This document shows, one piece after another, positions 35,644 through 47,999 of a DNA stretch of 64,000 bases. The stretch comes from Benincasa hispida (Eukaryota > Streptophyta > Magnoliopsida > Cucurbitales > Cucurbitaceae). The notes under the pieces were generated by a model. It made no database searches, had not been told where the DNA came from, and worked only from the letters and a program-made list of their open reading frames with translations. The DNA is taken from the NCBI RefSeq assembly GCF_009727055.1, contig NC_052353.1:63895088-63959087 (forward strand). Direction: 5' to 3'. Position numbers and translations under genes: made by a program. Positions within the stretch are counted from its first letter, which is position 1. Every line of letters begins with the position of its first letter.

Positions 35644-38315
35644 AACATCCCCAACTTATTTCACCCAAAAATTATGCTTGCTCAATCACAAGGGTCGTTA
35701 CTCTAGTCTCAACAGTCTATAAGGATGAGATTTGCAATAAACAATGAAATCTGATTATAATCAATCGATGAAGCACATTTAAAAATAATTCTCAACTCTT
35801 CATGCATGAATGAGTCAAAAGGCCTAATAATTAAGCTCGCAAAGCTCGGAATGGTTTTATAGGGCCCTCAATTCATTTTTCCCCTACACTGGCTCGAAGG
35901 TTCAAGAACCAAGCTTCCTAGACTCAACTTTGTAATAACTCACTTAAGGAAACCAAACTTTTATTTTTTTTTTTTATTATTATTATTATTATATATTACT
36001 TTACACAAAAAAGGAAACCTTATCTAGACACATCACCTTCGTTTTGGCTTGCCCACATGGGTGTCATGCGAGTCATCCAACTACGAGTAATGTCTTCTAA
36101 CAAGATGTCGAAGCTTACTCATTCCTTGGGATACTTTAGCTCAGAGGGAAACTACGGGTGTCATAGCCGCCCAGGTTAATCATAACCCAAGAAAGAGGAG
36201 TAATCCCCTTCCAAAATGACATACAAACTTGCTTTTACTTTACAACACACTCCGCCTTTTACAAACTTGTTTTTTACATACTCTACACTTGGCTTTTACA
36301 ATACAAAACAAGAGTTTGAAAGAGAAAAAATTAGGCATGCATTACTCAGTTGAGCTTTCAGTCACTTACCACGTATCACCTAGGCCTTTGGGGGTGACAA
36401 CAAAAGTATAAGCCCAATAATACAACTCTAAGCACGCAAGACCTAACTTCGTTGGACAATGGACTTAAATATGCATGAGAGATAAGAAATTTTTTTAAAA
36501 CGGGCTAAAAATCATGATCGTGCTCTTTAAACATAGTTTCATACAAACCTAATGACAAAAAGGGTGCGTCATCAACTACTCATCATAACAAACCAAGCAA
36601 GAGAGCAAGCAAGCAAATTCAAGCACACAAACATCATCCGAGCACAACGCTCAAGGACCCCTTAAGTTATAACATACCTTACCCCCAACTTAAAATGATA
36701 CATTGTCCCCAATGTATCTTTAATTTAAGCCCAATAAAGAATAAAATAGTTAAGGGAACAGAAAACTTCCCCTGATGACTTTTCTGTACACAGGATGGTG
36801 GTAAGAGGGTTGCGTTAAATTGATCTTCTTCTTCTTTAGGGTAGAGGGAAAGAAAGCATACAAAAGAGAAACAAAAAGAAATCTAATCTAGAAAACAAAT
36901 AAAGAAAGTAATAAATTTTTTCACTTGGCTCCCTCTGGCCTCCAGGAAGGGCAAATTTGTAATGTCGATTGGTCGACTTGACATGTCCCCTGTCAAGGCA
37001 CAAATAAATTCTCATATTTCTCTGATCCCTTCTTGGATGAGTTTATATAACCCGGTAAGGCTATAAGGTTTCTCATCTTCTGAAGAGAACCAGACAGGTT
37101 GAATTTTGGTTTTTTAGAATATGGCGAAAAAGGTAAACAAAAAGAATCAAAATACTGAAGGACTAACTCAACAGAAAATAAAGACTTTGACTCAACTGAC
37201 TAGTGAGGCGAAGGTGAGCAAAATTAAAAAATGAGAGGAATACCAGTACAAATAACAGGATGAGTCTTGAGAGCCTCTAACTCTTTTACCTGAGATTCTT
37301 TCAAATTAAGCCCATACTCACACTTAACCTCACAAACTGGCAAGCATGGAGTGATGTCCTCATCATTGCTAGAGTAGTAGTACTCTGCAAAGAATTTGGC
37401 CTTTGAGGTATAGACGATGGACTACTCTGATGTGCCCTCTAGTTTCTGCGTGGTCTCGTCAGCTAGCCAACATCGGTGATCAATCCTTGTTGCTGAGCTT
37501 GAAGATCCTGTTGAAACTGAAAAGAACTATTAGCAAGTTCAGAAATTGAAAATTCCAACTTCATACCTGGACACGAATCTCTAGGAAGCAGTTCTTGCTC
37601 CTCCACCGTGTCGACGTGGACTACCTCATACCTTTAGATCTCTGGAAAATCAAAGGAATGGTCTGACAACGGCTCATCCGACCTCCCAACTGAAGTTGCA
37701 AGTTGAGCAACAAGGTCACTTAGACTTTGCAAATAAGTTATAGCCTGTTGGATGTGTTCAAACTCTTGTTGCCTACGGAGGTTGTCCTCCTCAAACATAA
37801 AAGATCTGTCAACAAGCTCCACAACCAAAGCCTCTAAATACATACTTGGCCCTGAAGACTGAGCATGAGTCAACTAATGTGGTGCTGTGAAATCTTGGCA
37901 ACCAAAGCTCTGTTGCCATCTTGAGTACCCATGGTTAAAAGACTTCCCCCACCAAGAATGGTGAGGCTCGTAATCCCAAGAACCATAATACCCCTCCTCG
38001 GCGAATCCACATAGTGCTGGCAACAACTGCAACCTTGAGCATGCTTGCGTGGGATGCCCCTCGAGTAGGCAACTATCACACACCTAAACTTGTTATGATC
38101 TCCTTCTCACCAATTGGCCAACCAAGGAAGTCAACTCGGTAAGCTCGCAGTGAAGGCCATTTACCTCGTCATCAAAATTTGTAACTTGACCTTTGGATGT
38201 CGAAGACTGATTCAGAAATCCTGCCATGCTCAATTGACACAAAAAGAAAACAAATCAAAGCAAAAGAAACTTTAACTAAAAACTAACTAGAAGAACTAAT
38301 TGGCTTGACACCAAT
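35644..38315 (-). pseudogene. Gag-only internal region with CCHC zinc knuckle
   Basis: Near the left LTR the minus strand encodes gag pieces: a segment parallel to the other copy (38230-38090), then CDSCLLEGHPTQAC, a CX2CX4HX4C zinc knuckle (about 38082-38041), and a 79-codon ORF (37873-37634) rich in Glu/Gln. The remaining 2 kb (35644-37630) is AT-rich with stops in all frames and shares Athila-like non-coding words such as TTTGGCTTGCCCACATGGGT at about 36044. A second polypurine-like AAGTTGGGGGT occurs at about 36682. It probably depends on proteins of an autonomous relative. Confidence 0.6.
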
Positions 38316-39706
38316 TCGACAGTAGGAATTTTGGTGTCGCTCCCAAACCCTTACTATAAAAATAATATTTACAAATCATCAAACTAACTAATTATACTAA
38401 CTGGTAGTACAAGCGGCAAATCCGGGGTTGAACCTCAGGGAAGCACAAAAGATTGGTTCTTCAAGTTTGTTTTAAGTTAAAGTGATAAATTGGGGGGATT
38501 GGTATGGTTGGATAATTGAAATTGCATGAAAATAAAATTGCGAGAAGTAAAGATAGAAGCGCAATTAATCGATATATCTTAGCTTGGAGGAATGGATTCA
38601 CCCAATGTAATTTAGATCATTGAATGAATTTATGACTTAAACTTCTTGTTTATGCCTAGCTCAATTGATTGGAATCCCAACTAATGGTCCTAATTATCTA
38701 ATTAATCAAAATGTATAGAAAACGAATCTGTTCCATACAAATTGATAAATCACATTAAGTTCTAGGGATAACGCTAAGATGAATGTTTAACTTCCAACAC
38801 CTAATTAAACAATCAATACGGTTTTTCTCTAGGTTGACAGGAGCAGTCCTTTTTGCCTAACTAACCTATTGCTTCCATTGGGATTATCCTATAAATATTT
38901 GTCAAATATTATAAGGTGATCACAAAGCATTAGAATCAAATGACAAAATTATTAGGCGTCAATCAAAAATTAGAATCATGCAATTCATAAATGTAAATTC
39001 GGATTAAAACCCAGAGACATGTTCGTATACTTCAATAAATTGAAATCGGAGGAGCTTAATATAATTTTGTGAGATTTCAATCAATCAATTGAAATCTCAC
39101 AAAATTACATCGAGTTCCTCCGAATTCCTAAGCTAAGAAACCAAAATATTACCCTCCCACAGAGATGGAGAGGCTACAATCCGGCATTTACTCGATAAAT
39201 TACTAAAAAACGCCCAAAATACAAAGTGGAAGAGAGAAGAGAGGGGAAATTCGGTTGGAGGCCGAAGGGGGCCAGATCCTCTGACCTAAAACGAAGAATT
39301 GGTATTTATAGAGCAACGTCGCAGCGTTGCAACGCTACAAAAATGGAAAGTGGTAACATTGCAACGCTAGAAGTAGAGTCGTAATGCTACTCTGGATTGT
39401 TGTGTTGTTCCGTCTTCAATTCATAGCGTTGCTGTAGTATCGCAACGCTGCCCTGTTTTGCATAAAATAGGTATTTACTGCCTTATAGTATTGCGCAATG
39501 CTCCGTCCAAAGTTGTTTTTGTCCGTTCACCTCCTTTTGAAGCTCGGTTGCTCAAATTAGCTTCTAATTGCTCCAAATTAACCCTGAATAGTTTATAACG
39601 ACTGATTCTACCTCCAAGATGCTCAATACCTGTAAAATCACTAAATAAACACATTAAACATAGTAACGACTGAGAATTAAGAAATAACATATTTTCAGTG
39701 CTATCA
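38316..39706 (-). repeat. Gag-only element LTR, left unit start (1.39 kb)
   Basis: On the minus strand it starts TGATAGCACTGAAAATATG. CTATAAATACC at 39311-39301 is a good TATA box. Directly upstream of it (39490-39312) are GTAGCGTTGCAACGCTAC-like palindromes. The bases after the plus-strand end are ATGAC. Confidence 0.85.
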
Positions 39707-39711
39707 ATGAC

Positions 39712-40700
39712 ATGTCTTACCAAATACCAACGCATATGAAGACATCCCAAGAGGTGTCTTATATGTTGTGCAATAGGTCCATAAAGCTTTGTCAAGTTTC
39801 ATCGCCCTGTCTTTTCGAGTTGTGTTTACCACCTTCTCCAATATGGACTTGATCTCTCGATTTGAAACTTTGGCCTACCTGTTGGTCTGTGGATAGTATG
39901 CCGTGGCAATCTTGTGGTGAATATTGTATTTAATTAACAACTTACTAACGATGCGATTAATAAAATGTGTACAGTCGTCATTAATGATCACCCTTGGGGT
40001 GCCAAATCGCATGAAAATGTGCTAATGAAGGAATTTAGATATTGTTGCTGCATCATTATTAGCACAAGAAATAGCCTCAACTCATTTAGATACATAGTCA
40101 ATAGCTACCAAGATGTAGTTGTGCCAGCATGATGGAAAAATCGGGCCCATGGAATCCAAACATCAAACAGTTCAACTTCTAAAACTGTTGTTAGAGGAAT
40201 CTCATTTCTCTTTGAAATATTACTTGTCCGTTGGCAGTTGTCGTATTGTACTACAAAGTCTCTGGCATCTCTAAACAAGGTGGTCCAGTAATGCCCACAT
40301 TGAAGGAATTTGGTTTCTATTCTATCTTCGCCGAAATGACCGCCAAAAGGTGACTCATGGCATTGAGAAAGTACGTGTTAGTATGCAGTTCTAAGGACCC
40401 ATTACTTGAAGATATGATCAGGACTACGTTTGTACAGATGGATTCATCCCAATAGTAGAACTTACATTTGTGCACCAGTTTCTTCTTTTGTTGCGCGTTA
40501 TAATTCTAAGGAAATTGTTCACATGTCAAGAAATTGACAATGTCAGCATACCACAGTAAAAACTCATCAATTTTGAACACGACTTCGTCAGGAAAGCATG
40601 CATTGATGTTAGGCTACATGTGATCAACTTCTGGATTTTCCATGTGAGATAGATGGTTGGCCACCTTATTCTTAGTTCCTTTTCTATCAACAATCTCTGT
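39712..40700 (-). pseudogene. Athila-like integrase (broken, interrupted at 39707)
   Basis: The minus strand shows core-domain segments of a Ty3 integrase in several frames (for example WGMDFMGPFPPS near 40140 and FGTPRVIINDEGTH near 39990), and ends at the gag-only insertion. The equivalent region at 49901-50520 continues further through the C-terminal domain, so this copy has lost that end. Confidence 0.75.
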
Positions 40701-40979
40701 GTCAAATTCTTGTAATAACAAAACTCATCGAATCAACCTTGGTTTTGCATCCTTCTTTATCATCAAGTATTTAATTGCATAATGGTCTATATGGATGATG
40801 AACTTTTATCCCAATAGATAGGCTCAGAATTTTTCTACTGCAAATACCACAACCAACAACTCATTTTCAATAGTTGTATAATCAACTTGTGCCTCATTTA
40901 AAGTTTTACTGGTGTATGTAATTGGATGCAAAACCCTTTCCTTGCACTGAACTAGTGCAACACCTATTGCATAGTTACT

Positions 40980-41970
40980 GGTGTCGCACATTAGTTCAAA
41001 AGGAAGCGATCAAAGTGGGTGGAATGACTAATGTTTGTGTGAGCTTCTCAAATGCTTGCAAACAGTGTTCGTAGAAAACAAAAGGTCTGTTGATTTCAAG
41101 TAGCACATTCAATGGGCACGCAATTTTTGAAAAATCCTTAACGAATCTATGGTAAAAGTCTGCTTGACCTAGGAAACTTCTTAAAGTTGTCATGTTCACT
41201 GGAGGGGACTCTTTCAATAGATCCAATCTTGGCTTTATCCACTTCTAAGCAAACTTTGGATACCTTGTGTCCTAGCACAATTCCTTCATTCACCATGAAA
41301 TAACATTTTTCCCAGTTCAATACAAGATTGGTATCCTCGCATCTTTATAGGACCTGCTCAAGGTTGGCTAAGCATGAATTGTAGAATTTTTCGAACACGA
41401 AGAAATTATCCATGAAAATTTCCACTGATTCCTCCAAGAAATCATAAAAGATTGCCATCATATAGCATTGGAAGGTACCCGACGCACTACATAACCCAAA
41501 AGGCATATTTTGAAATGTGTATGTCCCATAATAGGATGTAAATGTGGTTTTTTCTTCATCCTCAGGGGCTTCATTAGCTGACTATATCCAAAGTATCCAT
41601 CCAAGAAGTAGAAGAAATCATTTCCAGCTAATTTGTCGAGCATCTGATCAATGAATGGCAATGAGAAATGATCTTTTAGGTTGCTGTGTTTAATTTCCTA
41701 TAGTCCATACAAATTCTCCACCCATTCACAGGCCGAATGGGTACCAATTCATTATTATAGTTTAGGACTAGAATGATACCTCCCTTTTTTTGGAATGCAC
41801 TGTGCAGGGCTTACCCATTTGCTATCAGAAATAGGGTAAATTATGCCCACATCCAGCCATTTGATGATTTTCTTTTTCACAATTTCTTTCATCGCAGGGT
41901 TGAGCCTGCGTTGATGTTCGATTGAACCTTCTTTTCCTTCTTTTCCTTCTTCTAATTTGATTTTATGCAT
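40980..41970 (-). pseudogene. Athila-like reverse transcriptase and RNase H (broken)
   Basis: Pieces at 41970-41755 (RLNPAMKEIVKKKIIKWLDV, then SKWVSPAQCIPKK), 41661-41458 (FFYFLDGYFGYSQ) and 41226-40996 (LRSFLGQADFYHRFVKDFSK) follow RT order. In the second piece the substrate-binding block is kept but downstream frames are lost. The RNase H region continues weakly to about 40700. Confidence 0.8.
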
Positions 41971-42189
41971 GCACTATAAAGGGCTGATCCCCTTTATGTC
42001 TACAATGGTCCATAGTTGGCTCTGATATATTTCTTCAAAAAATTATTCTCTCATTTTCAGAGGTTAAGGTGGCTAAAATAATGACCGGTAATGTCTCTTC
42101 CCCACCGAGGAAGGCATACTTGAGATGTGAGGGGAGCATTTTCATTTCCAACGAGAGAGGTTACTCCAATGAAGGCTTGACTTATTTTC

Positions 42190-42759
42190 TTAGTCCCCCA
42201 TGTTTAATGGTTCAAAGTTCTTCTGCGCAACTTTTGGCGCATAGCAAGCATGCGAGGGCTGTTGGTCTGTTTTTCCATCGACATCTTCATTCTTGATCTG
42301 CGTTGTAAAGCCAATCATTCTCAATACCGTATGGCATACATCTGCTTCGTTAGGGAATTCTAATGCCTTGAGGATGTTAAACTTCATTTCTTGTTCGTTC
42401 ACTCTCATTGTGATGTCCCCATTATGCACATCTATTTGTGTGCGTCCAGTGGGTAAAAATGGTCTACCCAAAATGATAGGCACATCATGGTCTGCTTCAT
42501 AGTCAAGAATTATAAAGTCTGCGGGCATAATGAATTTATCCACATTTATCAGTACGTCTTCGATTATCCCTTCTGGTCCTGCAAAAGAACAATCATCTAT
42601 TTGAAGCATTACTAAGGTTGGTCGCACTTCACCAATTCCTAACTTCTTAAAAATGGAGTGGGGCATCAAATTTATGCTAACTCCCAGATCGCATAGGGTT
42701 TGCCCTATGTCAACCCCTCCAATGGAGCAAGGAATGGTGAAGCCACCAAAGTCCCTCAT
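42190..42759 (-). pseudogene. Athila-like aspartic protease region
   Basis: A 189-codon ORF shows CDLGVSINLMPHSIFKKLG, the plant Athila/Tat form of the protease active site with DLG in place of DTG, and the second motif DVPIILGRPFL. A linker toward RT follows. It is the longest intact piece of this element. Confidence 0.85.
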
Positions 42760-43544
42760 CTTTGCTAAAAGCTCTTCTTATATTATCGCCTTGCATTATT
42801 AAGTGAGTGCTATCGTTTCAAATGCTTCAATCATTCTTATTCCAGAAAGTATATCCTTTAAGAAGTTCACGTACGCGAGCATTCTATTCTAATGCTTCAA
42901 CCAATGTGATAATGATGTGAAATTGTTTTAATACGTCCAAGAAGCGTCAGAATTGATTTTCATCATTCCTTATTCTTAATCTCTATAGATATGATGGTGG
43001 TCGCATCTCCACTGATATCCCTCTACGTTCATTCTCATGCTCTTCTATCTAGTTTGTTGTTGTTTGTTTTTGTGTTTCATGCATGGTGGGATATTGGTCA
43101 GAAACAACTCCACTCTCTTTTTTCTGTTGGTCTGGCAAGTGGGCTCTTTTCTTTATTGCCCATATGACACAATGCTTTTGTATTACTTGGCAAAGTATCT
43201 TGCGGTCTTTTCTTTAGTTCTATTGCAAGTTGTCCAACTTGATGCTCTAAATTTTTTATTGAAGATGTTTGGACTTGTAAGAAAGCATCATTCTTTTGGA
43301 TATATTCTTTCAGTAGGTTTTCAAGTGGTGATGACGAGGAAGATAGCTATCGTGGTGGTTCAGGTACTTGACAATGTCTTAGCTAACCTTGATGGAACCC
43401 AGGTGGTCCACCTCTATTCATACCATGGTTACCATGTTGATCTGCATTAGGATGTTGATTACCTCCATAGGAAAAATTTGGGTGATTCCTCCAACCTGCA
43501 TTGTAAGTGTTAGATAATTGATTATTCTTAATAAAGCATATCGA

Positions 43545-44340
43545 CTAAGGGTTATGTGGGTACATCCAAAGGATATGTGGTCCATCGCATGTTACACAAC
43601 TTAGATCCAATACTTGATTCACGGATCCCATTTGGTTACCATTCTCTCTGTCGTCATTGTTCATAATCATCGCCTGTAGCAGTTTTATCATTGTGGCCAC
43701 TTGCGCTTGCAATGTCACGATAGTGTCAATATCTGATTTCGAGGTATTTCCTCTCATTAAACCTGACTGTGATCTGAATCCTTTATCCTCCTAATCTTCA
43801 TGATTTTGAGAGATTCGGTCCAGTATAGCTTTAGCTTCAGTATATGTCTTCTGCAGTAAGCCTCCTCCTGTCGCCAAATCAGCTACAGTTTACGATGCCT
43901 CTGTGAGGCCATTATAGAACATTTCCATTTGCAAGTAGCTAGGTAAACCATTATACGGGTAATTTTTTATCAACTTCTTAAACCTCTTCCAAGCTTCACT
44001 CAACGTTTCTTGATCCTTTTGTTGAAAATTTGTGATTTCTCGCTGCCTCTTGGCATTCTCAGTTGACGGGAATTTTTTTCCATAAAATAAGCTATCATAT
44101 GCTCCCACGAAGGGACTTGTCCTGGTTTCAATTCGTATGCCCATTATTTAACCTCATCTTTTAATGAGAATGAAAACAAAAACAAGCTGATCTTTTTGGA
44201 AGTAACATTTGGAATCACAAATGTATTGCAAATTCCAAGGAAGCTTTTTAGGTGTGCATGTGGATCTTTTCCAAGTGTACCTCCAAACTAAAGAGAATCA
44301 GATTCCCACGGAACCGTGTGATTACCTTGCATTTTTTAGA
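43545..44340 (-). pseudogene. Athila-like gag, C-terminal part
   Basis: The minus strand reads capsid-type segments (DPHAHLKSFLGICNTF near 44230; a 84-codon ORF 44144-43890 with KDQETLSEAWKRFKKLIKN) and then a 70-codon ORF (43757-43545) with a degraded zinc knuckle (CVTCDGPHILWMYP). Stops lie between the pieces. The upstream part of gag is separated by the solo LTR at 44328-46326. Confidence 0.75.
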
Positions 44341-46326
44341 AACAATTTTATAAAACCTAAAAACAGTGAACAAAATCTCAGAAAATAAGTTAAACATTCA
44401 AATAAGCCTACGCATGCTCCTAATGAAGAAGAAGAGAAGAAAGGAAAGAAGAAAACTCACCCTTGAAGATTCCCTTTCTTCAATTTTTCGTCTCCTTTCC
44501 CACCAACCAAACTTGAATCTCTTAACAAACAAAAGACATCACCGCAAGAGCTTCCCTATTATGCTCTAGGACTCTAAAGAGCTAGATGTGTGGACTCTAA
44601 CACCTTGGAAAAAGGAATGAAAGGTAGAGGAATGTTCTTGAGAGAATAGGGAGAATTTGAGAGTAGAGGCTAGGTTTTCTTTCACCAAATGAAAAACCCC
44701 TTACCCCAAATGGGTTATAATGATGTATTTTTAGGGAGAGGATAACCCCTTCTCCAAACTTTTTCCATTTTTCATCATTTGGTAATTAATTAATTAACTA
44801 TTAATTAATCAATTAACATATAAATTAAATGACTATATATTAAATCATATTTAATATACAGTTAATTTAATATACATATTTATACTAGCATCCATTCTTC
44901 ATCACTTATTAATTAATTAATTAATTAACCATTTTAATATATAAATTAAACAACTATATAATAAATCATATTTTATATAGGATTAATTAATTGACGTATA
45001 AATATCACATATTTATATGCATACATTTCTTTATGAATCCAATTCATATAATTCTAATATTTGAATCTCATTCAAATACATCTCTCTGATACTGTAATTC
45101 TATATGAATCTAATTCATATGAATTTAATATTTGAATCTCATTCAAATACATCTCTCTTATGTAATTTGGATTATAGATCATATCTATAATTAACCATAT
45201 TCTATAATATATCGGGATACACTATATATTAATCATATTAATATGAAATTTCTTTAAGTAATTTGAACAAATCAAATCATTCCTCATTACTATTCTTAGC
45301 GAGCTAACAGGGGACCTTATGGACTCACAGATTAGAAACTTCAATGATATGAGATTAATTAACTAAAGTCTTTAATTAAATTAATCGATATTGATTAACT
45401 ATCGGATATTTACAAATAATAGTAAAATATCATATTCTATCTGTGACACACAGCGATAGACTCACTCCACTATGGACCGATAGCTGCACTCTTCGCACTC
45501 CACACATATGTCTGTGTCCATGAATATAACCAATCAGCAGTAAGTTGACTCTTCAAAAATTGCTCATAACTACAGTAAGGTCAAAATACCGTTATACCCC
45601 TGTAGTTACATCTAACTCCTTAAGTACCATTGATTTCTATAATAAACAAACAGTTTATAATCCAACTATAAACTAACACCTCTCAGGCCAATGAGAGGTT
45701 AATGCCTTATTTTTCAAGTTTCGGAATTAGCTGTTAAGGAAGCAATTTATCTACTTTCCCTATAATCGGGGAGAAGTAAATTTATTCTTGTGTAGGTGTA
45801 TTGCCAACTCCCTACTCAAACAAATCCCCAAAATGGCTTGTTAAGTCGGCTAACTTGGCCACTCTCACCCATACAGATCAAAAGATTGCCTTCATAAACA
45901 AGAGTTCACAACTCACTCAGGATTAAGGCCAAGTCACCTATTTTCATCCTAGTGAAATGTTGGTTTCTTCAAGTAATGGTGTTCTAAAGAAAAACCAATC
46001 ATTTTGCATTCTGGTCTTGTATAAACTCTTTGTACAAGATACCTCCACTCACATATTTTCACATGAACAATATGGCTCATATTTTCAGTAACATTTACAA
46101 CTCATGTAACAATTACAAAGCAGACCGTTTCTATTATAACTTGAACATGAACCACTTATATGTCTACCACATACTGTTTAAATGACATCACATAATCTTG
46201 GATCTTAGTTTATTGGATTGAATTAATGCAGTCTGAATGTTAATAAAATACCTATTCTTTTATTAAAATTATCATTTGTTTTTAGAAACTACAAGATATA
46301 TGAGATTTAGGAAACCAAATCCAACA
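44328..46326 (-). repeat. Copia-type solo LTR inside Athila gag
   Basis: On the minus strand it begins TGTTGGATTTGGTTTCCTAA at 46326. It contains segments homologous to the 17-kb copia LTR, for example GATTGGTTATATTCATGGAC and TAACTACAGGGG, but overall it is diverged. The inner end is placed near 44328 (TGCA on the plus strand) because gag coding resumes there; this edge is uncertain by tens of bases. No internal region is present, so it is a solo LTR formed by LTR-LTR recombination. Confidence 0.65.
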
Positions 46327-46541
46327 ATAACTGCCCTGCCGTTTGGACTGGCTCCTTCAGCTATCTGTCGCAAAATTCCTAGTGAGAAATCATATAGATT
46401 AGGTGATGCATAGTCTCGAATAGGTCTGTTGCGATCATATGCTAAAAGTATGGGGTTTGCCATTGCCAATGTCTTGTTGGCCGTGTTCTGTGTTGTTAGA
46501 TTGTTTAGTACATTAAGAAACAAAGGGGTTGGGTTGGTCAT
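46272..46541 (-). pseudogene. Athila-like gag N-terminus
   Basis: The ORF contains NRPIRDYASPNLYDFSLGIL, the typical start of Athila/Tat gag, then GASPNGRAVI, where the solo LTR interrupts it; the last residues of the ORF are LTR sequence. It lies about 240 bp downstream of the PBS. Confidence 0.75.
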
Positions 46542-46753
46542 TCATTGCTCGAGCCTTGTTCCTTTGACGCCTTTTTTGTTGTTTCTTATCTGACAATGGA
46601 GTATCTGCTCGATTTCAGGGTCATATAACAGCTAAGACACTATGCCTTTGCTCATGTAGTGTGTTTCATTCCTTGGACACGGATGCAATACACCCAAAAT
46701 CGAGTTACTACAAAAATCAAAAGCAAAAATTTTTGCACAATTCTAGTTGCTAA

Positions 46754-46773
46754 TGTCCACGACAACGGCGCCA
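46754..46773 (-). other. Athila-like primer binding site
   Basis: TGGCGCCGTTGTCGTGGACA follows the LTR end (GGTAACA plus AGTTTT) on the minus strand. TGGCGCCGTTG is the usual PBS core of Athila/Tat elements. Confidence 0.85.
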
Positions 46774-46779
46774 AAAACT

Positions 46780-47999
46780 TGTTACCATTCTAGATTGCTA
46801 CGATGAAATGGCTTATGTTGTACTCCCTCAATATGAATATCTCTCAATCTAGATGCATTGTTTTCTCTAGTTAAATCCAAGTATAAATCTAGCTAGAATA
46901 TGCCTCAATGTGATCCGAGTGTCAAACTCAGAGACATGTGATTAAAATGTGTGGTGAAATTTTACTCGATCTTGATACAGTGTTTTGATTATAAAGTAAG
47001 CAATGGAAGTGTGTATATCTAACTATCCTATTTATCTAAGTAATAGGATGGATGAAATAGATGCGATGAAAATTGTAATTCAATATAAAGCAGTGCACAA
47101 CAAAAACGGATGAAAAATAAATAAATGAACATGGTTGAGAAAGATTCATCAACATTTTTCTAAGTAGTGTATAAGTTAAGCGTTCATACCAAAACTCATA
47201 GTTAATGAACTCCACCTCTCGGTTTTGGTGCCACACTACTCTATCTCTAGGATGAATGGGATGAGTTTTGATTATGAAAGACTATCTTTATTTTTAAAGC
47301 TACTTATTTCCTTGTCCAACAGGTTCCACAATCACTTCCTTGCTCAAGGTGTTAGTTTTTTTGTACTTAGATCAATCTCTCGATTTAATCTTAGCAATCA
47401 ATAAGCACATGCTAGAACAAGATGAATGCCTACTTATGCACGACAGTGAAAAATGTTAACTAGTCTCCCTCAACCTATGGATAATTTAGCTACTCATGCT
47501 TGTGGAAGAAGATAGAAATGTACGAAACATGGAAGGAATTGCATTCATATTAAGAATATTATTCTTTAATCACTAAACTTAATACAAATATAAAGGAACA
47601 AAGGATGCAAGAAACAAAAAGAGAAATGAAGAAATCAAGCCATAGGTGACAATCTCTTGCTCCCTAAGGCTTTTAGTGATGACTGCTTAATGTTGACTAC
47701 AATGATCTGAAAGAACTCCTTCTTCCTCCCCAGACAATTATCGAGCTCTCACTCAAAACTCTCACCAGAAAAGCTTGAAGGAACGGTGGTTGTAGAAGAT
47801 TGGGCAGAATTTTTTACAAAACTTCCCCTCTCTCAATGGATGATGTTCCTTCAACTTCTTGGGAAGGCTATTTATAGCCGTCAAAAGGTGAAGATCATTG
47901 TCTCTTTCTAATGATGATCTGACGCTTCGCATTAGATTCCATGCTCTGTTGCTCCGTCTTATGCATCAGAGATCCACTCACTGTGCAAAGAACCTATTC
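46780..47999 (-). repeat. Athila-like 5' LTR, start deleted
   Basis: It matches 13914-15110 with many small differences. Its inner end TGTTACCATTC is intact next to the PBS. The outer ~345 bp that should include TGATAACTTG are missing: similarity ends at about 47999 and the DNA jumps to 3' internal sequence. Confidence 0.8.

Larger units (their letters stand above)
33961..39706 (-). mobile_element. Gag-only LTR element with a second partial unit
   Basis: Minus-strand order: LTR (39706-38316), internal with gag only (38315-35644), LTR (35643-34228), then a second PBS and gag start (34227-33961) that breaks off. No protease, RT or integrase motif exists in the 2.67-kb internal part, so it is non-autonomous. 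The left LTR enters the Athila integrase at 39707. The LTR-internal-LTR-internal order again suggests unequal recombination. Confidence 0.75.
13914..47999 (-). mobile_element. Athila-like Ty3 retrotransposon, broken by nested insertions
   Basis: Minus-strand order: 5' LTR 47999 to 46780; PBS 46773-46754; gag (46541-43545, interrupted); protease (42759-42190); RT and RNase H (41970-40980); integrase (about 40700-39712, interrupted); a 3' ORF (33960-33829 continued at 17373-16480); polypurine tract; 3' LTR 15455 to 13914. The PBS (TGGCGCCGTTGTCGTGGACA) and the polypurine tract TTTGGGGTG just before the LTR are typical of Athila/Tat elements. That the outer pieces are one element is inferred from order, strand and a reading frame shared across the copia insertion. 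All coding parts carry stops or frameshifts. Confidence 0.7.

Noticed and set aside
43037..43450. 137-codon plus-strand ORF with hydrophobic start
   Set aside because: It lies opposite the Athila gag-protease region and has no recognisable motif.
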